Source of the DNA: Seribacter sp963934295
Lineage (GTDB): Bacteria > Verrucomicrobiota > Verrucomicrobiia > Opitutales > Seribacteraceae
Assembly (NCBI GenBank): GCA_963934295.1
Contig: CAWVXY010000012.1
Location: forward strand, 1-64,000
Direction: 5' to 3'
DNA length: 64,000 nt
Part shown: one piece after another, positions 44,112 through 53,194 of the stretch
Numbering within the stretch: the stretch's first letter is position 1
How the letters are laid out: each line of letters starts with the position of its first letter
Made by a program: the position numbers and the translations under genes
Notes under the pieces: generated by a model
Seen by the model: the letters and a program-made list of their open reading frames with translations, nothing else
What the model was told of the DNA's origin: nothing
Databases searched by the model: none

Positions 44112-46436
44112 ATGAGTTCATCTTTCAAATATCGGGCATTTATAACTTATGCTCACAAAGATGAAGAAAAAGCTCGTTGGCTTCGAAAGAAACTTGAGGA
44201 CTTCAAGGTACCCAAGCATTTAATTGGTCAAAGCAGTTCTTTTGGTCCTATCCCGAGTAGACTTTATCCGATCTTTAGAGATAGAGATGAATTAGCTGGA
44301 GCAGCTCAGTTAGGCCCATTGATTGAGCAGGCATTAGATGACTCATCTCACCTCATTGTATTGTGTTCACCCCACGCGGTACAATCTAGATGGGTAAACG
44401 AGGAAATTCGAATGTTTAAAGCAATGGGTAAAGGGGACCGTGTACTCTGCTTAGTTTTAGATGGAGAACCGATGGTGGAGGATTCCAAAGGAGATGCAAA
44501 AAAAGAATGTATTCCCTTAGCGGCAAGGAGACTTATAAATAGCGAAGGTGAGATCACTGCTCAAAAACACGAACCGGCTGCAGCAGATTTAAGGGAATCT
44601 GCAGATGGGGAAAAAAATTCCTTACTTAAATTAGTTGCGGGCTTAATTGGTGTCGGTCTTGACGAACTAAAACAGAGGGATTTACTTGCTAGGCAAAAAA
44701 GATTGGTTCGAATTGCGGTTGCGTCAGCGTCCCTTGCGATCTCTGCTATCTCTTTGGCGGTGTATGCAATGTTTCAACAACAGCAGGCAAAAATTTCTCG
44801 GGCAAATGCTGAAATTGAAAGACAGTTGGCAGAGGTTGAATTGGCAAAAACACAAACAATTACCACATTTGTTCAAAATCTCTTCATTTCTTTAGACCCT
44901 CAAAATACTGTGGGTATGGACACAGAGTTGCTTAAAACAATGCTTGATCAAGGGTCGAGGCGAGCCAATGAACTGGAAGGGAAACCTGAAATAGAAGCAA
45001 AAATCAGGCTCTGCCTAGGCCAAACTTACCGCTCCATTCGCTCTTACGAGAAATCTCAAAAAGAACTTGAACGAGTTTTAACCCTATACCACCGCCCTAG
45101 TGACCTAAACCTGACCACTCGCTTACAAGCAATGAATGAAATTGCCATGGTTCACGATGCTCTGGGAAATTATGTTGAGGCGGAACCAATGCTCGAAGAG
45201 CTCTTGGAAAGGAGGATCCATTCACTCGGAGCGGATCATAATGATGTGATTGATGCCCAAATTGATCTAGCAATTGTGTATCGAAGAATTGGTAAATTTG
45301 AACAGGCGGAGAATCAATGTACCACTTCCCTCTCTCAGTTAAATGATCAAAACCGCTCCCAAGATGATCCTATGCTTCTTCGATGTATGACAGAGCTTTC
45401 CAAGATTTATCTTGATAGCGACAGAGTGTTACAAGCTGAAAGTCTAGCTCGAAATACTTATGAAAGATCAAGACTAAGTTATGGTACAAACCATCCGAAA
45501 AGCCTTAAGCGCGGACAGGTACTCGTCGAATGCCTAAGAAAATTAGGCCGACTAGACGATGCCCAAAACCTATCAAACCGAATTGTTTCTAATTTGCAGT
45601 TTATCTTGGGGCAAAGTCACCCCGATACATTAGGAGCAATGGACTCCCTAGCCAATATTGCTGCCGCTCGAAACGACTTAAACCTCGCCCTCGAACAATA
45701 CTTAGAAATTCTAAAATTAAAAGAACTGGCATTAGGTTCGATGCACCCAGAAACATTGAATACACTTCATGCAACAGCCGGAATTTACCGACGCCTTGAC
45801 ATGTTGGAAGAAGCCAAAAAAGCCCAATATATGGTTTACCAACGGTTACAGGAAAAATACGGACACGAACATCCCGAGACCTTAAGATCGATGAATGAAC
45901 TAGCTGACTTGCATCTCGAACTAGGAGAAGAAGATAGTGCCTTTTCAATTAGCGAGCGGGCACTCGAAATTGAAAGATCAATCATGGGTGAAGAAGACCC
46001 CATGACTCTAAATACTTTATTCAGAATTGGGAAATTACATTATTTAGCACAAAGAACGGATGAAGCAATGGTTATTCTAGGAGAAACCCTATCCAAGCAG
46101 GAAAAACTCCTTGGGTTTGATAATGCAGAGGTTACTTTGACGAGAGATCTATTGAATCGTATTTTGGGAGAGCGAGCCACAGTTATAAATGTAACTTCAG
46201 ACAACTATCAAAGCACTGAATTTCAAGAGATTGGTCCTCCCTTACCTGATTTTCTTCGCCCCAAAGATCAAAACACCACGGAGTCCCTATCAAAAGAAGA
46301 GACAAATTCTTCAGTTGCAACCGAATTTGAGAAAAAAGAAGTAATAACTAAAGAAGATAATGATGATGGATTTTTCCAAAGCATAAAAAAGACTTTGCGA
46401 ATTGGATCAGATTCAGAAAAAAATTCTCTCGAATAA
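44112..46436 (+). CDS. TIR domain-transmembrane-TPR protein
   Basis: A 774-residue protein with three parts. Residues 1-120 are a TIR domain (YRAFITYAHKDEEKARWLRK, YPIFRDRDELAGAAQLGPLI, LIVLCSPHAVQSRWVNEEI). Trp94 and Glu97/98 are in the position of the NAD-hydrolysing Glu of TIR enzymes. A membrane helix lies at about 199-220, with a coil of Gln/Glu after it. From about 290 to 690 come kinesin-light-chain-like TPRs of about 42 residues (LG..HP.TL....LA..Y...G...EA). The C-terminus is disordered and acidic. TIR-TPR proteins exist in many bacteria, some in defence or signalling. Here the neighbours are housekeeping genes, so a defence role is not shown. Confidence 0.85.
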   Translation: MSSSFKYRAFITYAHKDEEKARWLRKKLEDFKVPKHLIGQSSSFGPIPSRLYPIFRDRDELAGAAQLGPLIEQALDDSSHLIVLCSPHAVQSRWVNEEIRMFKAMGKGDRVLCLVLDGEPMVEDSKGDAKKECIPLAARRLINSEGEITAQKHEPAAADLRESADGEKNSLLKLVAGLIGVGLDELKQRDLLARQKRLVRIAVASASLAISAISLAVYAMFQQQQAKISRANAEIERQLAEVELAKTQTITTFVQNLFISLDPQNTVGMDTELLKTMLDQGSRRANELEGKPEIEAKIRLCLGQTYRSIRSYEKSQKELERVLTLYHRPSDLNLTTRLQAMNEIAMVHDALGNYVEAEPMLEELLERRIHSLGADHNDVIDAQIDLAIVYRRIGKFEQAENQCTTSLSQLNDQNRSQDDPMLLRCMTELSKIYLDSDRVLQAESLARNTYERSRLSYGTNHPKSLKRGQVLVECLRKLGRLDDAQNLSNRIVSNLQFILGQSHPDTLGAMDSLANIAAARNDLNLALEQYLEILKLKELALGSMHPETLNTLHATAGIYRRLDMLEEAKKAQYMVYQRLQEKYGHEHPETLRSMNELADLHLELGEEDSAFSISERALEIERSIMGEEDPMTLNTLFRIGKLHYLAQRTDEAMVILGETLSKQEKLLGFDNAEVTLTRDLLNRILGERATVINVTSDNYQSTEFQEIGPPLPDFLRPKDQNTTESLSKEETNSSVATEFEKKEVITKEDNDDGFFQSIKKTLRIGSDSEKNSLE

Positions 46437-46441
46437 ATACA

Positions 46442-47107
46442 ATGCCATTGGGAGGGGTAATTTTTGACTGGGATGGAGTTGTTATTAACTCTGCAACCCT
46501 GCATAAAAAGAGTTGGGAAATGTTAGCCGATGAACTAGTTCTCCCACTCCCAATCAATCATTTCGAACTTGGATTCGGAAAAAAAAATGAGGTGATCATT
46601 CCAAAAATCCTTCAATGGAGCCAGTCTCAGGCTGATATTATTAAGTGGGGAAAAAGGAAAGAGGAAATATACAGAGAACTTGGAAAAATAGAAGGTATTC
46701 CAATTTTAAAGGGGATGAAAGAGTTCCTTCATTCACTTAAAAGTGAGAAGATTCCCTGCGTAATTGGAACCTCAACGGAAAAGGAAAATTTATCATTGGC
46801 CTTTTCCCAACTTAACATTGGGCATTATTTTGAGGGATCAATCTGTTCTGAAGATGTTAGCCAAGGCAAACCTGATCCAGAAGTTTTCCTAAAGGCGGCT
46901 AAAATCATAGAACAAAAACCTGAAAATTGTGTTGTTTTGGAAGATAGTACTCATGGAATAGAAGCAGCAAAAACTGGAGGCATGAAAGCGCTTGGGCTTC
47001 TAACAACCAAAAAAGAATCTGAGTTATTTACAAGTGGAGCTGATCAAGTAATCAACGATCCCACAATGTTAAACATCTCCTTGCTACAAAGCTTGTTTGT
47101 GAATTAA
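46442..47107 (+). CDS. HAD-family phosphatase/phosphomutase
   Basis: A 221-residue haloacid dehalogenase-like hydrolase. Motif I is FDWDGVVINS with the nucleophile Asp and general-acid Asp. Motif II is VIGTSTEK with Thr/Ser, and motifs III/IV are SQGKPDPEVFL and CVVLEDSTHGIEAAKTGG with the metal-binding Asp. The cap between them is the helical type seen in beta-phosphoglucomutase or phosphoglycolate phosphatase. Substrate is not determined. It starts 5 bases after the TIR-TPR gene, so the two are likely on one message. Confidence 0.9.
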   Translation: MPLGGVIFDWDGVVINSATLHKKSWEMLADELVLPLPINHFELGFGKKNEVIIPKILQWSQSQADIIKWGKRKEEIYRELGKIEGIPILKGMKEFLHSLKSEKIPCVIGTSTEKENLSLAFSQLNIGHYFEGSICSEDVSQGKPDPEVFLKAAKIIEQKPENCVVLEDSTHGIEAAKTGGMKALGLLTTKKESELFTSGADQVINDPTMLNISLLQSLFVN

Positions 47108-47118
47108 ATAAATAAATT

Positions 47119-48438
47119 ATGAAAAAATTGGCTATACATTGGAAAATTCTAATTGCCCTAATCTTAGCCTTTTTAATTGGTTTATGGGCTAACTTTGCAA
47201 CCGAATCTATTGCTGAAAAACCGTCCTGGTTTAATCATCTTCATTATTTTTCTAACTTTGTCGGATCTTTATTTATAAATGGACTTAAAATGGTGGTCAT
47301 TCCATTGGTTATGACATCTATCATTTGTGGAATCGCAAAAATTGGTGAAGATAAAGATTTTGGGAGGTTAGGTTTAAAAACTTTATTATTTTATTCCCTC
47401 ACAGGACTGCTTGCAGTTGTGGTAGGTTTACTTTGTGTAAATTTAATTGAACCCGGACAAGTTGATGCGGAACTTCGAGAAAAAATGCTCAGTGGACAAG
47501 GGGAGATGGAAGGTAAAAAAGTCGAGAAAGCATTTGAACATGCAGATGGCGGCTTCAAAGGAATTATCGAAATTTTTCATAGAATGATTCCCCAAAACCT
47601 TTTTAAGGCTGCCGTCGAAGGACAATTACTAGGACTTATTTTCTTCAGCCTTTTATTTGGTTTCTTTGTCGCCCGATTACCTGCTAAGTTCAAAGAATCT
47701 CAGATCGTTTTTTGGGAAGGACTTAATGCAACTATATTAAGCATCACCAACTTTATAATCTCGTTTGCCCCTTATGGTGTCTTTGGCCTAGTTACTCCTA
47801 CGCTTATGATGGTAGGAATTGAAACCGTATATGTCATGGGCACATTTGCGTTAACTGTATTATTGGGTCTCGCAATTCATAGCTTTATCATACTGCCCTG
47901 CCTGCTTCACTTTTTAGCCAAATTAAATTTCATTAAACATTTCCAAGCTGTATCTCCAGCTTTACTAACTGCATTCTCAACAGCATCTTCCTCTGCAACC
48001 TTACCCCTCACCCTAAATTGTATAACAAATCGGGCCGGAGTTTCCAAAAAAATAGCAAGTTTTACCTTACCTCTTGGTGCAACGATGAATATGGATGGTA
48101 CGGCTTTATTTGAATGTGTGGTTGTTGTCTTTCTTGCTCAACTCTTTGGTATCGAGATGGACTGGGTCACACAGTCAACGGTTGTCATTATGGCCTTGCT
48201 CACATCTATCGGGGTGGCCGGCATTCCCTCAGCTAGCTTAGTGGCAATTATTGTAATCTTACACGCGGTTGGGTTCCCAGAAGATACCATTGCAATAGGT
48301 GTGGGTATCGTATTTGTGGTGGATCGCTTACTCGACATGACAAGAACCGCGGTTAATGTATTAGGCGATAGTTGTGCTGCAGCAATTATCGGAAAATCAG
48401 AGGGGGAGACAGGCTATTACAAATCCCTTCAAAGTTAA
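47119..48438 (+). CDS. dicarboxylate/amino acid:cation symporter (GltP-type)
   Basis: A sodium- or proton-coupled transporter of 439 residues with about eight membrane helices. Family motifs are visible in order: TAFSTASSSATLPLTLN (hairpin 1, serine-rich), MNMDGTALFE (helix 7), GVAGIPSASLVAIIV (hairpin 2) and DRLLDMTRTAVNVLGDSCAA (helix 8). The Arg in MTRTAVNV matches the acidic-substrate Arg of GltPh, so glutamate, aspartate or a C4 acid are likely. It starts 11 bases after the HAD gene. Confidence 0.93.
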   Translation: MKKLAIHWKILIALILAFLIGLWANFATESIAEKPSWFNHLHYFSNFVGSLFINGLKMVVIPLVMTSIICGIAKIGEDKDFGRLGLKTLLFYSLTGLLAVVVGLLCVNLIEPGQVDAELREKMLSGQGEMEGKKVEKAFEHADGGFKGIIEIFHRMIPQNLFKAAVEGQLLGLIFFSLLFGFFVARLPAKFKESQIVFWEGLNATILSITNFIISFAPYGVFGLVTPTLMMVGIETVYVMGTFALTVLLGLAIHSFIILPCLLHFLAKLNFIKHFQAVSPALLTAFSTASSSATLPLTLNCITNRAGVSKKIASFTLPLGATMNMDGTALFECVVVVFLAQLFGIEMDWVTQSTVVIMALLTSIGVAGIPSASLVAIIVILHAVGFPEDTIAIGVGIVFVVDRLLDMTRTAVNVLGDSCAAAIIGKSEGETGYYKSLQS

Positions 48439-48459
48439 TCCAAAATAAATAAAGGCCGT

Positions 48460-50502
48460 ATGGATTTTCGATTAAAATCGGATTATCAGCCTATGGGCGA
48501 CCAGCCCCAAGCTATCAATGGATTAGTTCAATCTATATCTGATGGAAATTCTGACCAAACTCTTCTTGGGGTAACCGGTTCTGGGAAAACTTTTTCGATG
48601 GCAAACATTATTCAAACGCTGCAAAGGCCTTCCTTAATTATTTCCCACAATAAGACTCTTGCTGCTCAATTATATTCAGAATTTAAATCATTTTTTCCTG
48701 ATAATGCCGTCGAATATTTCGTTAGCTATTATGATTATTACCAACCTGAGGCTTATGTTCCATCCACAGATACATTTATAGAAAAAGATTCATCAATTAA
48801 TGAAGAAATTGAAAGACTTCGTCTTGCCGCAACAAGTTCTTTAATTAGTAGAAACGATGTAATCGTAATTGCCAGTGTATCCTGCATTTATGGTTTGGGA
48901 TCTCCGGATGACTTTCGTGCCCTTTCTCACGAAATAAAAAAAGGTGAGGAATTTGGTCGGGACGAACTTTTAGAAAAAATGGTTGAATCCTTGTACACAC
49001 GAAATGATGTTGAGCTAAAAGCTGGACGATTTCGAGTGCGTGGTGATGTAGTAGATTTATTTCCTGCTTATGCAAATAATCCAATTCGAGTTGAATTTTG
49101 GGGAGATGAAATTGAGGACATAAGAGAAATTCACCCAATTTCCGGTGCAACTATCCGTAAACTTGACTCTTACATGGTATATCCAGCCAACCAATATGTT
49201 ACCACAAAAGATAAGCTTGAAGTGGGTTGCAAAGCAATTGAAAGGGAATTGGAAGAACAAGTAAAATATTTTGAAGATAAAGGCCTCCTTCTTGAAGCAC
49301 AGCGTATCCGAATGCGAACGGAATACGATTTGGAAATGCTTAGAGAAATTGGCTTTTGTAATGGAATAGAAAATTACTCGAGGCATCTTTCAGGAAGGAA
49401 ACCCGGCCAACGGCCTTGGTGCTTAATTGATTTTTTCCCCGAAGATGCACTCCTGTTTATTGACGAAAGCCATGCGAGCTTACCTCAAATTGGAGGTATG
49501 TTTCGTGGGGATCTTTCCAGAAAACAAAAGTTGGTTGACTTTGGATTTCGACTTCCGTCCGCATTGGACAATAGACCTTTAAAACCAGAGGAGTTTGAAT
49601 CTTTAAGTGGTCAGACTATTTATGTATCAGCAACTCCGGCAGATCTTGAACTGGAAAAATCTGCGGTTGTGGTGGAACAGTTGATTCGTCCCACTGGATT
49701 GCTTGACCCTGAAATGGAAATTCGTCCAATTAAAGGCCAAGTTGAAGACTGCATAGGGGAAATTAAAAAAGTTGTTAAAAGTGGCAACCGGATACTGGTC
49801 ACCACCTTAACCAAGAGAATGACCGAAGATCTCGCTGATTTTCTTCGCGACCATCAAATTAATGTTGAATATTTACACTCCGATATTGATGCGATTGAGC
49901 GAGTCGAAATTCTAAGAAGTTTACGGGCGGGTACTTTTGATGTTCTTGTCGGAGTTAACTTACTGCGGGAAGGACTTGATTTACCAGAGGTTTCCTTAGT
50001 TATCGTTCTCGATGCAGACAAGGAAGGCTTTTTGCGAAGCGAAACCAGCCTAATACAAACTTCAGGAAGAGCCGCTAGGCATGAAAAAGGAAGAGTCATA
50101 TTTTATGCAGACGTTATGACTAAATCACTAACGAGAACCCTGCAAGTATGCCAATACCGTAGAGATAAGCAAACGGCTTATAACTTAGAAAATGGAATAA
50201 CCCCTAAAGGGGTGGTACGACCGATTCAAGAAAGTCTTCGCAGTGAAAAGGACGATTCTGATGATACATTGGCTGTATCTGAGAATATGTCACAAAAAGA
50301 AACGCGTAAGATTTTGAAGGCATTGGAAAAAGATATGCTTACTGCGGTTAAGAAATTAGAGTTTGAAAAAGCAGCCCTTCTTCGCGACCAAATTTCATTT
50401 ATTAAAGATGGAGGGAAAAATATTAAAAGTGCACAAGTAGGCGGTTATACTGGAAGGAAAAAATATGGGAAAAGAAAAAAATATGGGAAAAAGAAACCTT
50501 AG
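48460..50502 (+). CDS. uvrB: excinuclease ABC subunit B
   Basis: A DNA-damage recognition helicase of 680 residues. Features: Walker A GVTGSGKTFSM near residue 37, the damage-gripping hairpin VSYYDYYQPEAYVPST, the DESH box LFIDESHASLPQIGGM, the VGVNLLREGLDLPEVSLV helicase motif, and a C-terminal UVR motif (VKKLEFEKAALLRDQI). The tail is very basic, repeating KKYGKRKKYGKK, encoded by a near-perfect short tandem DNA repeat. AAAGG sits before the ATG. Its 3' end overlaps the next gene. Confidence 0.98.
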   Translation: MDFRLKSDYQPMGDQPQAINGLVQSISDGNSDQTLLGVTGSGKTFSMANIIQTLQRPSLIISHNKTLAAQLYSEFKSFFPDNAVEYFVSYYDYYQPEAYVPSTDTFIEKDSSINEEIERLRLAATSSLISRNDVIVIASVSCIYGLGSPDDFRALSHEIKKGEEFGRDELLEKMVESLYTRNDVELKAGRFRVRGDVVDLFPAYANNPIRVEFWGDEIEDIREIHPISGATIRKLDSYMVYPANQYVTTKDKLEVGCKAIERELEEQVKYFEDKGLLLEAQRIRMRTEYDLEMLREIGFCNGIENYSRHLSGRKPGQRPWCLIDFFPEDALLFIDESHASLPQIGGMFRGDLSRKQKLVDFGFRLPSALDNRPLKPEEFESLSGQTIYVSATPADLELEKSAVVVEQLIRPTGLLDPEMEIRPIKGQVEDCIGEIKKVVKSGNRILVTTLTKRMTEDLADFLRDHQINVEYLHSDIDAIERVEILRSLRAGTFDVLVGVNLLREGLDLPEVSLVIVLDADKEGFLRSETSLIQTSGRAARHEKGRVIFYADVMTKSLTRTLQVCQYRRDKQTAYNLENGITPKGVVRPIQESLRSEKDDSDDTLAVSENMSQKETRKILKALEKDMLTAVKKLEFEKAALLRDQISFIKDGGKNIKSAQVGGYTGRKKYGKRKKYGKKKP

Positions 50503-51286
50503 TTTTTTAACTTTAATTCTACTTATTTTACCACAATTAAATTGTTTAAAAGCGGATCTTGCTTCCACAAAAAAATTACTCTTTTTTTTCAATAAGATTG
50601 AAGTGAATGGAAATATCGATGTCTTTTTGAAAAAAGGAAAACGTCCTCGGGAAGCAACAATATATGCCGATTCTGAAATCATAGAATCTGTTGTTACAAA
50701 AGTTAGCCAAAAAACGCTCTTTATCGACGCAAATAATACGTACAATATTGCTCGCCGCATACCTTTTATTAGGCTGAAAGCCGAAAGAAAGTATCCCGTA
50801 GAAGTTGTAGTATCTATCCAAAAAATTGAGGAAGTTCGTCTCCTTGGGCAAAGTAATTTGACCGCGGAAGACATTACATCTACCGAACTTGCTATCTTCA
50901 TGGCGAGTTCAGGTAAGCTTCACATAGAAAATATCTTATCCCAAAAATTAAATATTACACACGAAGGAACAGGAAATATTATTCTTAAAGGAAAAAGTGT
51001 TAAAGATCTCAAAGCCAAGATCACCAAGAATGGTTCTTTATTCGGAGATGAATTAAAAGTTGAGAGAGCTACTCTAATTCATCAAGGAAATGGCATTGTA
51101 CATTTGAATCCATCAAAGTGGATGGATGCGAGAATGTTTGGAAACGGAAACCTGTTCCTTCATGAAAAACCAGAAAGTATTGTTATTGATCAAAGAGGTA
51201 ACGGTAGAGTGTCTGATATTCTGCCAAGTGCCACACCGCTTTATGATTTAAATCGATCCCTGCCTTACCTAAGAAAACGACAATAG
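50483..51286 (+). CDS. exported protein with GIN-like (DUF2807) beta-domain
   Basis: A 267-residue exported protein. The N-terminal signal (MGKRNLSFLTLILLILPQL) is followed by Cys (QLNC), a weak lipobox. The body is a run of short beta-strands of the kind seen in head-GIN or DUF2807 proteins: INKIEVNGNIDVFLKKG-like opening strands, VEVVVSIQKIEEVRLLGQSN, LNITHEGTGNIILKG and IHQGNGIVHLN. Such proteins are exported and poorly characterised. The ATG at 50483 (rather than 50465) gives a proper signal peptide; both lie inside the uvrB 3' end, so translation is coupled. Confidence 0.7.
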   Translation: MGKRNLSFLTLILLILPQLNCLKADLASTKKLLFFFNKIEVNGNIDVFLKKGKRPREATIYADSEIIESVVTKVSQKTLFIDANNTYNIARRIPFIRLKAERKYPVEVVVSIQKIEEVRLLGQSNLTAEDITSTELAIFMASSGKLHIENILSQKLNITHEGTGNIILKGKSVKDLKAKITKNGSLFGDELKVERATLIHQGNGIVHLNPSKWMDARMFGNGNLFLHEKPESIVIDQRGNGRVSDILPSATPLYDLNRSLPYLRKRQ

Positions 51287-51287
51287 A

Positions 51288-52133
51288 TTATACTGTAATA
51301 GTCTCTCCTTCGATTGCGGGACGTACTCCATCCATTATCAAAGAAACTTCTTTAGCAATCTCATCCATCCTCTCATCGTTATGCGAAGGGTCGTGATGAA
51401 AAAGAAAAGTTTGTTTAACTTTAGCTGCATCTGCTACTTTTAATGCTTCCTGCCATGTAGAATGGCCCCAGCCTTTGAATTTCTGGTATTCATCATTAGT
51501 GTATGCAGAATCATAGATCATTATATCAGCATCTTGGGCAAGCTTGATAACATTTTCGTCAATATGATCCTCAAAATGTTCCGTATCTGTACAAATAGCG
51601 ATAACCTTGCCAGCATATTCAATCCTGTAACCACAAGCCCCATTTGGATGATTCAACTGACCTGTCTTAATAACAATACCACCGTCCAAAGAAAAGACAT
51701 GACCGCAATTATAATCGTTAAAAGAGCAAGCTTTTTCAATCAGAGCACTCGGAACAGGAAAAACGGGATCTTTCATCAGCATTGTTCCAATAATTCCATG
51801 CAAATCATATTTATCTCCGGCAAGATGCCCCGCATGTAACCGAACATCGCTGTTGGGATTATAAAGAGGTGCAAAAAACGGTAACCCCTGAATGTGATCC
51901 ATGTGTGTATGTGTAAAAAATAAATCTGCATTAAGCAGATTTTGTTCTTCTATCATTATTTTTTTACCTAATAAGCGAATTCCTGTTCCAGCATCAACAA
52001 TAACTCTCTTCTCACCGCACAAAATTTCAAAGCAAGTCGTATTACCACCATATTTAACCGTTTCTGGACCTGGACATGGAATACTCCCACGAGTTCCCCA
52101 AAATTTTATGCTGAAAGATGTAGGGTTTATCAT
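51288..52133 (-). CDS. metallo-beta-lactamase-fold hydrolase
   Basis: A 281-residue metallohydrolase. The N-terminus reads FWGTRGSIPCPGPETVKYGG, a hallmark of a subgroup often called MBL or cyclic-nucleotide-phosphodiesterase-like. The HxHxDH metal motif is FTHTHMDHIQGLP, and later CTDTEHFEDH and FLFHHDPSHND supply metal ligands. The chain continues as a regular MBL fold. Reaction and substrate are not known. It lies 79 bases after the MORN-repeat gene and converges with the GIN-like gene at one base. Confidence 0.85.
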   Translation of the reverse strand: MINPTSFSIKFWGTRGSIPCPGPETVKYGGNTTCFEILCGEKRVIVDAGTGIRLLGKKIMIEEQNLLNADLFFTHTHMDHIQGLPFFAPLYNPNSDVRLHAGHLAGDKYDLHGIIGTMLMKDPVFPVPSALIEKACSFNDYNCGHVFSLDGGIVIKTGQLNHPNGACGYRIEYAGKVIAICTDTEHFEDHIDENVIKLAQDADIMIYDSAYTNDEYQKFKGWGHSTWQEALKVADAAKVKQTFLFHHDPSHNDERMDEIAKEVSLIMDGVRPAIEGETITV

Positions 52134-52212
52134 AATAGAAATTTACACAATTTTAGATGGAAAAAAATACATTTGGCAACAACCAATCGCAGAGTATTGA
52201 AACAGAATAATT

Positions 52213-53193
52213 TTATTCCCTATCCAACCAATTGCCATTTTCATCCTGATAAGAGTCCGTTCGCACACCATCTCCCCAATCGTAAACACCTTCAGAAGCC
52301 AAGCCCAACAAAAATTCTCCGGTGTAACTTGTACCATCACCAAAATCAAGAGTACCCAATCCCTCCTTTACTCCTTTTACCCAAGATCCAATGTAAACAA
52401 CTCCTGAATTATCGCTTTGCATCCCATCACCATGGGGATATCCGTCAGAAAATTCTCCCGAGTAAATAGAACCGTCCTCTTCTTTTAAAATACCGTACCC
52501 CCCAAATTTACCATTTTTAAATAACCCTGTATACACGGTGCCACCTATTTTATGCAAAATCCCTCTCCCTGAGTATTCATTATCTTGAAACATTCCAGTA
52601 TACCTATCCCCATTAACTGAAAGCAAAGTACCCAGACCAAACATACCATCCTCAATAAAGTCTCCAGAATATTCAGAACCGTCCTCTAATCTCATCGTAC
52701 CTGCCTTCAAATACTCACTTTCCCATTTACCCGACATAATAACACCAGTAGATCCTTGATATTCACCGTAGTTAAATACATCGTTTTTCCAATCCCCAAT
52801 TAGTCGAGATGAGTCCGCAAGGATTAATGTGCCAAACCCATGGCGTTTCCCACTGCTCCAATTTCCTAAATATCGATCCAATTTTGCGTCAGATTTATAC
52901 CTCATCGTACCATGTCCATGATTAAAACCGTCCTTATGCTGACCTTCAAAAATATTTCCATTTACCAACTTCCTGGTACCATATCCATTGGGTTTCCCCA
53001 TCACTAACTCACCCTCATAAATGGAACCATCTTCAAATACATGCCTTCCCTGCATCGCTTCTTTATGTAAGCTAATGGATTCACGTTTAGAAGAAGTTTC
53101 AACAGTATCATCTGTGTCAGAACATGAAAAAGAAAATAAAAAACATGCCCAAATTAAACCTACAAAAAAAAATGGGAATAATGAAGAATTCAT
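52213..53193 (-). CDS. MORN-repeat lipoprotein at the end of the type II secretion operon
   Basis: A 326-residue protein. A hydrophobic signal ends FSFSC, a possible lipobox. About 11 MORN-type units follow, each with the pattern Y.G.....G.G: YEGELVMGKPNGYGT, FEGQHKDGFNHGHGTM, YTGLFKNGKFGGYGI, YSGEFSDGYPHGDGM. MORN repeats make beta-sheet spirals that bind proteins or lipids. Bacterial functions are little known. It starts one base after the gspF stop, so it is the last gene of the secretion operon and may be a surface substrate or accessory of it. Confidence 0.82.
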   Translation of the reverse strand: MNSSLFPFFFVGLIWACFLFSFSCSDTDDTVETSSKRESISLHKEAMQGRHVFEDGSIYEGELVMGKPNGYGTRKLVNGNIFEGQHKDGFNHGHGTMRYKSDAKLDRYLGNWSSGKRHGFGTLILADSSRLIGDWKNDVFNYGEYQGSTGVIMSGKWESEYLKAGTMRLEDGSEYSGDFIEDGMFGLGTLLSVNGDRYTGMFQDNEYSGRGILHKIGGTVYTGLFKNGKFGGYGILKEEDGSIYSGEFSDGYPHGDGMQSDNSGVVYIGSWVKGVKEGLGTLDFGDGTSYTGEFLLGLASEGVYDWGDGVRTDSYQDENGNWLDRE

Positions 53194-53194
53194 A

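Noticed and set aside
44112..46436. Thoeris or CBASS-like defence operon
   Set aside because: No ThsA, cyclase or other effector partner is adjacent; the neighbours are metabolic and repair genes.
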